From positions 1-64,000 of the forward strand of contig NZ_JACERN010000018.1 of NCBI RefSeq assembly GCF_013911085.1: a DNA stretch of 64,000 nt. Direction: 5' to 3'. Position numbers and translations under genes: made by a program. The stretch is from Aquitalea aquatica. GTDB lineage: Bacteria > Pseudomonadota > Gammaproteobacteria > Burkholderiales > Chromobacteriaceae. The notes below the pieces were generated by a model that worked only from the letters and a program-made list of their open reading frames with translations, ran no database searches and had not been told where the DNA came from. Of the stretch, positions 18,317 to 26,317 are shown in pieces; position 1 is the stretch's first letter, and every line of letters starts with the position of its first letter.

Positions 18317-19116
18317 TGCTGACGCGGCTTTCCCCGTTTCTGAAATATTGCCTAGCCTTGCATGGTGTGGCCTTGCTGGCGCTGTGTGTCATGCCGCAGC
18401 ACTGGCTGCTGTTATTGCTGCTGCTGGTGTTGCTGCACGGGCTTATTGCCCTGGCTGGCTTGTTGCCGCGCTGCAGCCTGCTGGGGCCCAATCTGAGCCG
18501 GCTGCCGGCGTCCTCCATCCGCCGTGGCGAGGTGGCCATTACCATCGATGATGGGCCGGACCCGGCGGTGACGCCGGCGGTGCTGGACATCCTGCGCCAG
18601 TACGGGGTGAAGGCCACTTTCTTTTGTATTGGCGAACGGGCAGCACAGTATCCCGCGCTATGCCGTCAGGCTGCGCTGGATGGCCATGCGGTGGAGAACC
18701 ACGGCCAGCGCCATCGCAAGCAGACATCGCTGTTTGGTGTGGCCGGATGGCAGCGCGAGGTGGGAGAGGGCAGGGCCACCTTGCAGGCCATTACTGGCCA
18801 GTCCACGCGGTTTTTCCGCCCGATTGCCGGCTTGCGCAATCCCTTGCTCGAGCCGGTGTTGCAGCGTGAGGGTTTGTTTCTTGCGAGCTGGACCCGGCGT
18901 GGCTATGATACGCGCGTCCACGATCCCGAGCTGGTCTACACCAGGCTCCTTCGCAATCTGGCGGCAGGCGATATACTGCTGCTGCACGATGGCAACGCCG
19001 CCCGCACTGCGGACGGCACGCCGCTGATTCTGGCCGTACTGCCGCGTTTGCTGGAGGAGCTGGCCAGACGCAAGTTGCAGGCGGTCACACTGCCTCAGGC
19101 ATGCCAACCGGACTGA
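18316..19116 (+). CDS. NodB-type polysaccharide deacetylase with N-terminal membrane helices
   Basis: A 266-residue protein. Two hydrophobic helices fill residues ~12-58, then a NodB homology domain follows: TIDDGPDPAVTPAVLDIL (catalytic Asp and metal Asp), VENHGQRHRK (metal-binding His pair), and a C-terminal DILLLHDGNA. This family removes acetyl groups from GlcNAc-type sugars. In a pigment cluster it could deacetylate a sugar of the glycolipid anchor. Of two adjacent ATGs (18313 and 18316) the second is 7 bases from GGAGG at 18304-18308 and is preferred. Function on the anchor is inferred. Confidence 0.8.
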   Translation: MLTRLSPFLKYCLALHGVALLALCVMPQHWLLLLLLLVLLHGLIALAGLLPRCSLLGPNLSRLPASSIRRGEVAITIDDGPDPAVTPAVLDILRQYGVKATFFCIGERAAQYPALCRQAALDGHAVENHGQRHRKQTSLFGVAGWQREVGEGRATLQAITGQSTRFFRPIAGLRNPLLEPVLQREGLFLASWTRRGYDTRVHDPELVYTRLLRNLAAGDILLLHDGNAARTADGTPLILAVLPRLLEELARRKLQAVTLPQACQPD

Positions 19117-19170
19117 CCGGTTGCTGCTGCCTGCCTTTTCGCTAACCCAAGCTGACTCGTCCCGTCGTTT

Positions 19171-20364
19171 ATGCAAGCAATCAGACTTAGTGCCTATACC
19201 CTGACCTCTGCCTTGGGCAGCGGGTTGGATGCCCATCTTGCCGCCCTGCGTCAGCAACGCGGCGGCATCGTGAAAAAACGCTGGGAAACGGTGGATTTCG
19301 ATGTCTGCATCGGCGAAGTGGCCGGTCTGGACGATGTACAGCTGCGGCCGGCGCTGCAGCACTACGACTGCCGCAACAACCGCCTGGCGCAGCTGGCACT
19401 GGAGCAGGATGGCTTTGTTGCCAGCGTGCAGGCGGCCGTGGCGCGCCATGGTGCCGGTCGTGTTGGCGTGTTTCTGGGCTCCAGCACCTCGGGCATTCTC
19501 AGTTCGGAGCAGGCTTACCGCCAGCGCGATGCGCAAACGGGGGCCTTGCCGCCCGGGCATCGCTATCGCGAAACGCATAATGCGTATTCCGTGGCGGACT
19601 TCGTCCGGCAATTTTTCGCACTGAGCGGCCCGGCCTGTGTGGTATCCACCGCCTGTTCCTCCAGTGCCAAGGTGTTTGGTACCGCCCAGCGCATGCTGGC
19701 TGCCGGGCTGATCGATGCCGCCATCGTCGGTGGTGTGGATACCCTGTGCCTGACCACCATTTATGGATTTTCCTCGCTGCAACTGGTGTCGCCCAAGCCT
19801 TGCCGTCCTTTTGACGGCGAACGTGACGGCATCTCCGTGGGCGAGGGCGCCGCCTATGCCTTGCTGGAACGTGCCGACCTGGCGCAGCCCGGTGACATCC
19901 TCTGCACCGGCATCGGCGAAAGCAGTGATGCCTATCATATGTCCTCGCCTCATCCGCAAGGCTTGGGTGCGCGGGCGGCAATGGAGCAGGCCCTGCGCAT
20001 GGCGGGACTGCAAGCGGCCGATATCGGTTATATCAATCTGCATGGCACGGCCACGCCCAGTAATGACGCAGCGGAAGGAGCGGCGGTGCTGTCGCTGTTC
20101 GGTGAGCAAACGCCCTGTAGTTCCACCAAAGGCCATACCGGCCATACCCTGGGCGCTGCCGGTGGCATCGAGGCGGTGTTCAGCGTGCTGGCGCTGCGCG
20201 AGGGCTTGCTGCCCGGCGGTGTCGGCACCCAACAAGTGGATGCGCAGCTGCCGTGCAACTACCTGCTGCAAACGCTGGAACAGCCTTTGCAGCATGTCTT
20301 GAGCAATTCTTTCGGTTTTGGCGGCAGTAACTGCAGCCTGGTATTTTCGCGGGTGGATGCATGA
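19171..20364 (+). CDS. Beta-ketoacyl-ACP synthase of the aryl polyene PKS
   Basis: A 397-residue FabF-like ketosynthase with the full triad: Cys162 in VVSTACSSSAK, His291 in NLHGTATPSND and His325 in KGHTGHTLGAAGG. It catalyses decarboxylative condensation with malonyl-ACP. The next gene, a shorter partner without a C-terminal half, starts inside its stop, suggesting a KS/chain-length-factor heterodimer as in type II PKS. The gene follows the deacetylase after 54 bases and may be part of the same transcript. Confidence 0.9.
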   Translation: MQAIRLSAYTLTSALGSGLDAHLAALRQQRGGIVKKRWETVDFDVCIGEVAGLDDVQLRPALQHYDCRNNRLAQLALEQDGFVASVQAAVARHGAGRVGVFLGSSTSGILSSEQAYRQRDAQTGALPPGHRYRETHNAYSVADFVRQFFALSGPACVVSTACSSSAKVFGTAQRMLAAGLIDAAIVGGVDTLCLTTIYGFSSLQLVSPKPCRPFDGERDGISVGEGAAYALLERADLAQPGDILCTGIGESSDAYHMSSPHPQGLGARAAMEQALRMAGLQAADIGYINLHGTATPSNDAAEGAAVLSLFGEQTPCSSTKGHTGHTLGAAGGIEAVFSVLALREGLLPGGVGTQQVDAQLPCNYLLQTLEQPLQHVLSNSFGFGGSNCSLVFSRVDA

Positions 20365-21155
20365 GTACGGTAACGGTTTATCTGCAGGGACTGAGCGTTC
20401 TTGGCCCGGGCATGCCTGACTGGAGTGCGGCGCAGCCCTGTCTGCTGGGGCAGCAAGCTCATGTGGCGGCCGCGGTGGTGTTGCCGCCGGCACAGGCCTT
20501 GCCGGCGACCGAACGCCGCAGGGTAGGCGCGGCGGTCAAATTGTCGATGGCGGTAGGCCTGGCGGCGGTGGCGGATGCGGCTGCCGATGCCGCTCAGCTG
20601 CCCAATATCTTCAGCTCTACCGGTGGGGATTGTGAAAACTGCCACAGCCTGCTGGATGTGCTGGCTTCGGATGAGCGGCTGATTTCGCCCACCCGTTTTC
20701 ATAACTCGGTACACAATGCGCCGGCTGGTTACTGGGGGATTGCCACCGGCTGTACTGCAGCGTCCACCAGCCTGTGCGCCTATGACGCCACCTTTGCCGC
20801 CGGTTTGCTCGAGTGCGCCACTCAGGCACTGAGCGGCGCCCAGTCCTGTTTGCTGGTGTCTTTTGACACCGCTTATCCCGAGCCGCTGTATGCGCAACGG
20901 CCGATTCCCTATCCGATGGGTGTGGGCATGGTGCTCAGCCCGCAAGCCAGTGCCGCCAGCAAAGCCAGGCTGCAGCTTGCCTTGACCCAGGAGCCGGCGA
21001 CCACCATGCAGGATGTCGGCCTGGAGCAATTGCGCCTGAGCATTCCATCCGCCCGCAGCCTGCCGCTGTTACAGCTGCTGGCCAGTGGGCAGCCGGGACG
21101 GGTGGTGATCGATTATCTGGATGACTGCCGCCTGGCGATCGAGGTGGCGGCATGA
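20361..21155 (+). CDS. Ketosynthase-like chain length factor partner
   Basis: A 264-residue protein resembling only the N-terminal thiolase half of a ketosynthase. The segment HNAPAGYWGIATGCTAAST aligns with the active-site region; Cys131 sits where the nucleophile would be, but the downstream HGTAT and KGHTGH histidine motifs are absent. By family and position it is the chain-length-factor subunit of the adjacent ketosynthase. Starts with ATGA overlap at 20361 and overlaps the next gene by 4 bases, so the three are coupled. Confidence 0.8.
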   Translation: MSTVTVYLQGLSVLGPGMPDWSAAQPCLLGQQAHVAAAVVLPPAQALPATERRRVGAAVKLSMAVGLAAVADAAADAAQLPNIFSSTGGDCENCHSLLDVLASDERLISPTRFHNSVHNAPAGYWGIATGCTAASTSLCAYDATFAAGLLECATQALSGAQSCLLVSFDTAYPEPLYAQRPIPYPMGVGMVLSPQASAASKARLQLALTQEPATTMQDVGLEQLRLSIPSARSLPLLQLLASGQPGRVVIDYLDDCRLAIEVAA

Positions 21156-21607
21156 TGGACCGCACGGCGATTGCGGCCCGTATTCCGCACCAGGGCAGCA
21201 TGTGTCTGCTGGATGGGGTAGAGCGCTGGGACAGTGAGCAAATCGTCTGCTTCAGCCGCAGTCATTTGCTGGCAGACAATCCCCTGCGTGCGGCTGGCCG
21301 GCTTGGCATTGCCAATGCCATCGAATATGCCGCCCAAGCCATGGCCTTGCATGGCGCGCTGCTGGCTGGCGATGCCGCAGCCGCCCGTGCCGGCTATCTG
21401 GCCAGTGTGCGCGAGCTGCGCTGGCACTGCCAGCAGCTGGACACGCTGGACGCGGCCTTGTCCATCCATGTGCAGCGCCTGTCGGGCAATGCAATCACCG
21501 CCATGTATCAGTTCGAACTGGCGGCTGCCGGCAGTGTGTTGGCAAGCGGTCGCCTCAGCGTGGTGCTGGATGCAGCCGCGCTGGCTCCCCGCCTTACTTC
21601 TTCTTGA
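21152..21607 (+). CDS. Hotdog-fold 3-hydroxyacyl-ACP dehydratase, cluster type
   Basis: A 151-residue hotdog protein. It opens with IAARIPHQGSMCLLDGVERW, the PHxxxMxLLD phrase seen in FabZ-like dehydratases, then a long helix (ANAIEYAAQAMALHGAL) with the conserved Glu-type position. It is one of three dehydratase-like genes in the cluster and lies directly between the chain-length partner and the ketoreductase, so it likely works in the elongation cycle. Start ATG 21152 overlaps the previous stop. Confidence 0.8.
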   Translation: MMDRTAIAARIPHQGSMCLLDGVERWDSEQIVCFSRSHLLADNPLRAAGRLGIANAIEYAAQAMALHGALLAGDAAAARAGYLASVRELRWHCQQLDTLDAALSIHVQRLSGNAITAMYQFELAAAGSVLASGRLSVVLDAAALAPRLTSS

Positions 21608-21615
21608 GTCCTGTC

Positions 21616-22335
21616 ATGAAACGAGCCCTTATTACCGGCGGTAGCGGTGCCATTGGTGCCGCCATCTGCCAGCGTCTGGCCAGCGATGGCTTCCATGTCA
21701 TCATCCACGCCAACCGCAATCTGGCCGCCGCACAAAACCTGTGTCAGTCGCTACTGGCCGAGGGCCACAGTGCCGAGGCAGTGCAGTTCGATGTCGCCGA
21801 TGCCGCTGCCAGTCTGGCCGCGCTGGAAGGGCTGCTCGAGCAAGGGCCGGTGCAAGTGTTGGTCAATAATGCCGGCATTCACGATGACGCTGTATTCCCC
21901 GGTATGCAGGCGGCGCAATGGCATAGGGTAATTGATGTCTCGCTGCATGGTTTCTTCAATGTCACCCAGCCCTTGACCATGCCGATGATCCGCACCCGCT
22001 GGGGGCGCATCATCAATATCACCTCGGTGGCGGCGCTGGCTGGCAATCGTGGCCAGACCAACTATGCGGCGGCCAAGAGTGCGCTGCACGGCGCAACCAA
22101 GTCGCTGGCGCTGGAGTTGGCCAGCCGCGGCATTACCGTCAATGCGGTGGCACCGGGGATTATCGAGTCGGCCATGAGCAAAGATGTGTTCGACAAGGAT
22201 ATGGTGGCGCAGATGGTGCCGATGAAACGGGTAGGAAAACCGGAAGAAGTGGCCAGCCTGGTGGCCTTTCTGGCGTCGGAACAGGCCGCCTATATCAGTG
22301 GCCAGGTGATTTCCATCAACGGCGGCATGTTGTAG
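21616..22335 (+). CDS. 3-ketoacyl-ACP reductase (FabG-like SDR)
   Basis: A 239-residue short-chain dehydrogenase. The nucleotide-binding TGGSGAIG (residues 8-15), NNAG (84-87), and catalytic Ser137, Tyr150 and Lys154 (NYAAAKSAL) are all present; the C-terminus ISGQVISINGGML is that of FabG. It reduces beta-ketoacyl-ACP to the hydroxy form using NADPH. The ATG at 21616 is chosen over an upstream in-frame TTG. It is the only ketoreductase in the cluster and closes the rightward operon, facing the leftward KS-DH-ACP operon. Confidence 0.9.
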   Translation: MKRALITGGSGAIGAAICQRLASDGFHVIIHANRNLAAAQNLCQSLLAEGHSAEAVQFDVADAAASLAALEGLLEQGPVQVLVNNAGIHDDAVFPGMQAAQWHRVIDVSLHGFFNVTQPLTMPMIRTRWGRIINITSVAALAGNRGQTNYAAAKSALHGATKSLALELASRGITVNAVAPGIIESAMSKDVFDKDMVAQMVPMKRVGKPEEVASLVAFLASEQAAYISGQVISINGGML

Positions 22336-22339
22336 CAGC

Positions 22340-22360
22340 GGCAAGCGCACTGCGCTTGCC
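22340..22360. terminator. Hairpin between convergent pigment operons
   Basis: GGCAAGCGC, loop ACT, GCGCTTGCC form a perfect 9-bp stem just after the ketoreductase stop and before the end of the leftward dehydratase gene. There is no T-tract on either side, so it may be a weak or Rho-assisted terminator serving both directions. Confidence 0.6.
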
Positions 22361-22376
22361 ATGCTGTGCCCTATGG

Positions 22377-22865
22377 CTAGCCGTTGAGCTGCAATTGCGT
22401 GCGCGGCGTATAAGCCAGCGCGATCTCCAGCTTGGCGACTTCGCTATCGGCCACCTTGACCTGGGCATTCACCTGCACCAGCAAGGGGGCCACCTGGCGG
22501 CACTGGATGAAAAACTCCACGGCGCAATCCGGCAGCACCGCTTGCTTGAACCAGCAATTGCGCACGGCAGCCAGTACCCCGACTGAATCCTGCGGCAGCG
22601 TCTTGACGTATGGGTCACCGGCCAGCAGGCCGGCTCCGGCAAATTGCGCCATCGACTCGATCAGCATCACGCCCGGCACGATGGGCAGACCGGGGAAATG
22701 ACCCTGGATCACCGCATTGTCGCGTGGCCAGCAGGCCGTGCCATGAAACTGGTGCGGCCCTTCGATGCACAGCTGCTCGCACACGAAAATCGCCCCGCGA
22801 TGCGGCAATATCTGCTGGATATCGTCGCGTTGCAGCAACATCGGGTAGTGGTATTCCTGGGTCAT
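22377..22865 (-). CDS. FabZ-like 3-hydroxyacyl-ACP dehydratase
   Basis: A 162-residue hotdog dehydratase. Motifs are ILPHRGAIFVCEQL near the N-terminus and IQGHFPGLPIVPGVMLIESMAQ (residues ~53-74) with the catalytic His and Glu. It is the most canonical FabZ-type enzyme of the three in the cluster and lies downstream of the leftward ketosynthase, overlapping it by 4 bases. It probably dehydrates chain intermediates; division of labour with the other two dehydratases is unknown. Confidence 0.85.
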   Translation of the reverse strand: MTQEYHYPMLLQRDDIQQILPHRGAIFVCEQLCIEGPHQFHGTACWPRDNAVIQGHFPGLPIVPGVMLIESMAQFAGAGLLAGDPYVKTLPQDSVGVLAAVRNCWFKQAVLPDCAVEFFIQCRQVAPLLVQVNAQVKVADSEVAKLEIALAYTPRTQLQLNG

Positions 22866-24115
22866 GCGTGATGACGTCGGGCCACCAGCGAGGCATTGCT
22901 GCCGCCGAAGGCAAAGGAATTGGACATGATGGCCTCCACCTGGCAGCCATGTCGCGCGTGCTGCGGGATGAAGTCAAGATCGCAGCGCGGGTCTGGTGTA
23001 TCGAGCGTGGCGGTGGGGGGCAGCGAACCGCTGTTCATCGCCATCACCGCCAGGGCGAACTCCAGAATGCCGCTGGCACCGATCAGGTGACCATGCATGG
23101 ACTTGGTCGAGCTGATGGCCAATTGTTGCAGCGCATCGCCGAACACACTGCGGATGGATTCTGTTTCCACCACATCACCGGCCTCGGTGGCGGTACCGTG
23201 AGCATTCAGGTACTGGATGTGCTGCGGCTGCAAGCCGGCATCAGCCAGCGCCTGTTGCATGGCAAAGACCTGTTCCGCACTGGAGGGCGCAGTCAGGTGG
23301 GCGGCGTCGCTGCTACGGCCATAACCGCACAGCTCGCCCAGCGCCGGCTGTTGCCGGGCTTGGGCGCGTGCGGCACTTTCCAGTACGATGGCCGCGCCAC
23401 CTTCGCCCAGTACGAAACCACTGCGATCCTGCGAGAAGGGGCGGCAGCTGCGCGCCGGGTTGTTCGCATCAGGCTTGGCCATCACGCGCAAGGCATTCCA
23501 GGCCAGCAGTGAGCCAGGCGTCAGCATGGCTTCACATCCCACCACGATGGCGGCATCCAGATAGCCATCCCGGATGGCGTGGAAAGCTTCACCAATGGCA
23601 ATGGCGGAGGAGGCACAGGCGACAGAATAGGTATTGCTCGGCCCGTTCAGGCCGTAAGTCATCGAAATGGCAGCGGCAGCGGCATTGGCCATCATGCGTG
23701 GCACTGATAGGGGATGGACCACGGTCGGATTGCGCTTGCCCTCGCTTTGGACGGCCGACTGAAAGCGCTCGTACAGGCCATCCACGGTGTGGGCTCCGCC
23801 AAAACCGATACCGACAAATACGCCGAAACGGCGGGCATCGCCTGGCTGCGGGGTGATGCCCGCCGCGCTCATCGCTTCGCCCGCGGCTACCAGGGCAAAC
23901 TGACTGGCGCGGTCGAGCGAGGCATGTTTGGCATCCAGCATGGTGTGCGGCTCGGCGGCGGCACGTGCCAGCAGCACATTGGGCAGCCACTTGGCGATGT
24001 CGGCAGATGCTGGGCCGATGGCGCAATCACCGGCCAGTGCCCGGGCGAAACTGCCGGGCAGGTCGGCCCCCAGCGGGCTGATGGCACCCATGCCGGTAAT
24101 CAGGACCTTGGTCAA
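22862..24115 (-). CDS. FabF-like beta-ketoacyl-ACP synthase, second copy
   Basis: A 417-residue ketosynthase with an intact triad: Cys167 in YSVACASSAIA, His306 in NAHGTATEAGD and His343 in TKSMHGHLIGASG. The N-terminal VLITGMGAISPLG is FabF-like. It differs from the other ketosynthase in not having a chain-length partner next to it; it may catalyse initiation or early extension on the aryl starter. It is preceded directly by an ACP gene (gap of no bases between stop and start) and followed by a FabZ-like dehydratase. Confidence 0.9.
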   Translation of the reverse strand: MTKVLITGMGAISPLGADLPGSFARALAGDCAIGPASADIAKWLPNVLLARAAAEPHTMLDAKHASLDRASQFALVAAGEAMSAAGITPQPGDARRFGVFVGIGFGGAHTVDGLYERFQSAVQSEGKRNPTVVHPLSVPRMMANAAAAAISMTYGLNGPSNTYSVACASSAIAIGEAFHAIRDGYLDAAIVVGCEAMLTPGSLLAWNALRVMAKPDANNPARSCRPFSQDRSGFVLGEGGAAIVLESAARAQARQQPALGELCGYGRSSDAAHLTAPSSAEQVFAMQQALADAGLQPQHIQYLNAHGTATEAGDVVETESIRSVFGDALQQLAISSTKSMHGHLIGASGILEFALAVMAMNSGSLPPTATLDTPDPRCDLDFIPQHARHGCQVEAIMSNSFAFGGSNASLVARRHHA

Positions 24116-24400
24116 TTACTTGCCCGCCTCAAGATTGAACGCGGGTAGTTCGCCATTATTGTGTTCGCGAATGGCTTTTTCGATATCGTCCAGCATTTCG
24201 CGGAAAGCCATTTTCGGATAACGGCTAGGGTCGGGGAGCTGGAAGCCGCAGCGATCTTCGATTTCGAACAGCATCTCTACCATGTCCAGCGAATCCAGCC
24301 CCAGTGCCGATACTTGCAGGGCAGGGTCACTAAACAACGCCGGATCTTTACCCTTGGTATTGATCAGATAGTTTTTGATGATTTCTTCTAGCATAAGCAT
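24116..24400 (-). CDS. Acyl carrier protein, second copy
   Basis: A 94-residue acidic ACP with the attachment motif SALGLDSLDMVEMLFEIE (Ser37). Two ATGs open the frame (24400 and 24394); the first is used here. It leads the leftward ACP-KS-DH operon. Two distinct ACPs, one per operon, would allow separate handling of starter and extender units. Confidence 0.9.
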   Translation of the reverse strand: MLMLEEIIKNYLINTKGKDPALFSDPALQVSALGLDSLDMVEMLFEIEDRCGFQLPDPSRYPKMAFREMLDDIEKAIREHNNGELPAFNLEAGK

Positions 24401-24637
24401 CCAGTCCAGAGCGTTGCGTGCACCAAAGGGGGCTGATTATATAGTAAAATCCTGGTCTTCGGGTTGGCTGATCCAGCGGCTTTGCTGCTGTGATATTCGC
24501 GGTCAATCCCTGCCGTATGGCGGCTGAGGCGATGTTAATACCATCGCCTTTATTATTCTGGCAAGAGTATGAATCCGTATTATCACCACGACCAATCCGG
24601 GCGGTGTGTTACTGCAAATTGAAAGTAAAGTTTAATC
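24401..24637. promoter_or_regulatory. Divergent promoter region between the ACP operon and the acyltransferase operon
   Basis: This 237-base gap is clearly more A/T-rich than the flanking genes. A TATAAT on the minus strand (ATTATA at 24436-24441) is a good leftward -10 box for the ACP operon, about 35 bases upstream of its start, but its -35 is poor. A rightward promoter for the acyltransferase must lie nearer 24530-24630, where several TTATTA-like stretches occur. No operator was recognised. Confidence 0.45.
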
Positions 24638-25396
24638 ATGTCGTCCCGTTGTTTACGTCTGGGTCAGGTAATACTTTTTTATCTCATGCTGTCCTGGTTG
24701 GGCTCCATGTTGCTATTGGGTAATATCGGCGCCCTGCCATTGTTGCTGCTGCCCGGGCGCTGGCGCCAGCCGCTGGTGCAATGGGTGATCAGCCGCATTT
24801 GCCGCTGTTTTCTGGCTGGGGCACAAGCCTGCCGCCTGATGCAGCTGGATTTGCAGGCGCTGGACCAGCTCAATCACCGTGAGCGCATGCTGCTGGTGCC
24901 CAATCATCCCAGCATGATCGATGCCTTTCTGGTGCTGTCGCGGGTGCCGCATGCGGTGTGCCTGATGAAGGCCAGTATCAGTTCCAATCTGTTTCTGGGG
25001 TGTGGCGCTTATCTGGCGGGATATGTTTCGAATCGTTATCCGGAACAGATGTTTCGCCAGGCAATTCAAACCATTCAGCAAGGCGGCGTGTTGATGATAT
25101 TCCCGGAAGGCACACGCACTACACGCCAGCCGGTTAATGATATTGGTGGCGCAGTCGCCTTGATTGCCAAAAAAGCCGCAGCCCCTTTGCAGACTATCCT
25201 GCTGAGTACCAACTCGGCTTATTTGAGCAAGGGCTGGAAAATATGGAAGCCGCCCGTTTTCCCTCTGATTTATCGGGCTGTTCCCGGTGCGCAATTCGAG
25301 GCGCATGGCCGCCGTGATGAAACGGCGCGGCAGCTGCAGCAGTATTTTGAATCCTGTCTGCCAAATGGCTCGATCGATGCTTCGCTGCGTGTGTAA
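24638..25396 (+). CDS. PlsC-like 1-acyl-glycerol-phosphate-type acyltransferase
   Basis: A 252-residue LPLAT-family acyltransferase with N-terminal hydrophobic helix (VILFYLMLSWLGSMLLLG). The HX4D motif is NHPSMID (His90, Asp94) and the acceptor-binding FPEGTRT lies at 155-161. It would acylate a lipid or transfer the chain to an anchor. Such a gene is a regular member of aryl polyene clusters. It begins a rightward group with the glycosyltransferase and methyltransferase, after a 237-base divergent gap. Confidence 0.8.
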   Translation: MSSRCLRLGQVILFYLMLSWLGSMLLLGNIGALPLLLLPGRWRQPLVQWVISRICRCFLAGAQACRLMQLDLQALDQLNHRERMLLVPNHPSMIDAFLVLSRVPHAVCLMKASISSNLFLGCGAYLAGYVSNRYPEQMFRQAIQTIQQGGVLMIFPEGTRTTRQPVNDIGGAVALIAKKAAAPLQTILLSTNSAYLSKGWKIWKPPVFPLIYRAVPGAQFEAHGRRDETARQLQQYFESCLPNGSIDASLRV

Positions 25397-25502
25397 CACC
25401 CTCCGCGCATTGTTGACCTGGCCGGTGGCAATCGGCTATGGTCCTGCCCAATTCAAACATCATCCCTGTCGCCCGGGCGATGAGCAGCCCGAATAGTCCG
25501 CC

Positions 25503-26288
25503 ATGCAACTACCTTCTACCACCCATGTGGTGCTGATCCCCAGTTATAACCCCGGTCCCAAGGTCTATGACACCGTGCGCGCAGCGCGCCAGCAATGGTC
25601 GCCAGTGTGGGTGATTGTCGATGGCAGTGACGATGGATCGGCCGCGGGCCTGCAGCAGATGGCTGAGCAGGATGATGGCCTGCTGGTGTTCGTGCTGCCG
25701 CACAACAGTGGCAAGGGTGCCGCGGTGTTGCATGGGCTGGAAGAGGCCCGCCGGCTGGGTTTTAGCCATGTGCTGTGCATGGATTCCGATGGCCAGCATC
25801 CGTCCACGCAGATTCCCGCCTTCATGGCGGCCTCGCAGCAGCAGCCGCAAGCCATGGTGCTGGGGCTGCCGGTATTCGATGCCAGCGCGCCCAGTTTGCG
25901 GGTGAAGGGGCGCAAGATTTCCAACTGGTGGGCCAATCTGGAAACATTGTGGATGGGGATTGGCGATTCACTGTTCGGCTTCCGGGTGTATCCGGTGGAG
26001 CCGCTGCGCCGCATCATGCAGCGCCAGCACTGGATGCGGCGTTTCGATTTTGATCCCGAAGCCGTGGTCCGGCTGTGCTGGGCCGGTGTGCAACCGGTGA
26101 ACCTGCCTGCGCCGGTGAAATATTTCCAGGCAGGGGAGGGCGGTGTGTCGCACTTCAATTACTGGCGTGACAACCGCTTGCTGACCTGGATGCATATCCG
26201 GCTGATGTTCGGCTTTGCCCTGCGCCTGCCGGTTTTGCTGCTTCAACGCCTGCGCCGGGCATTGCCTTGTCCGGCACGCGGCCGGTGA
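25503..26288 (+). CDS. Family 2 glycosyltransferase
   Basis: A 261-residue GT-A fold enzyme: VVLIPSYNPG at the start, VIVDGSDDGS, HNSGKGAAVLHGLEEA, then the MDSDGQHP acidic motif (near residue 95) and a QRQHWMRRFDFDPE acceptor-side segment. It has no fused acyltransferase domain, although family 2 glycosyltransferases of aryl polyene clusters often do. It probably glycosylates the lipid anchor. ATG at 25503 follows a 106-base gap after the acyltransferase. Confidence 0.8.
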   Translation: MQLPSTTHVVLIPSYNPGPKVYDTVRAARQQWSPVWVIVDGSDDGSAAGLQQMAEQDDGLLVFVLPHNSGKGAAVLHGLEEARRLGFSHVLCMDSDGQHPSTQIPAFMAASQQQPQAMVLGLPVFDASAPSLRVKGRKISNWWANLETLWMGIGDSLFGFRVYPVEPLRRIMQRQHWMRRFDFDPEAVVRLCWAGVQPVNLPAPVKYFQAGEGGVSHFNYWRDNRLLTWMHIRLMFGFALRLPVLLLQRLRRALPCPARGR

Positions 26289-26317
26289 GCTTACCGACCG
26301 ATCAAACATCCTGAGCC

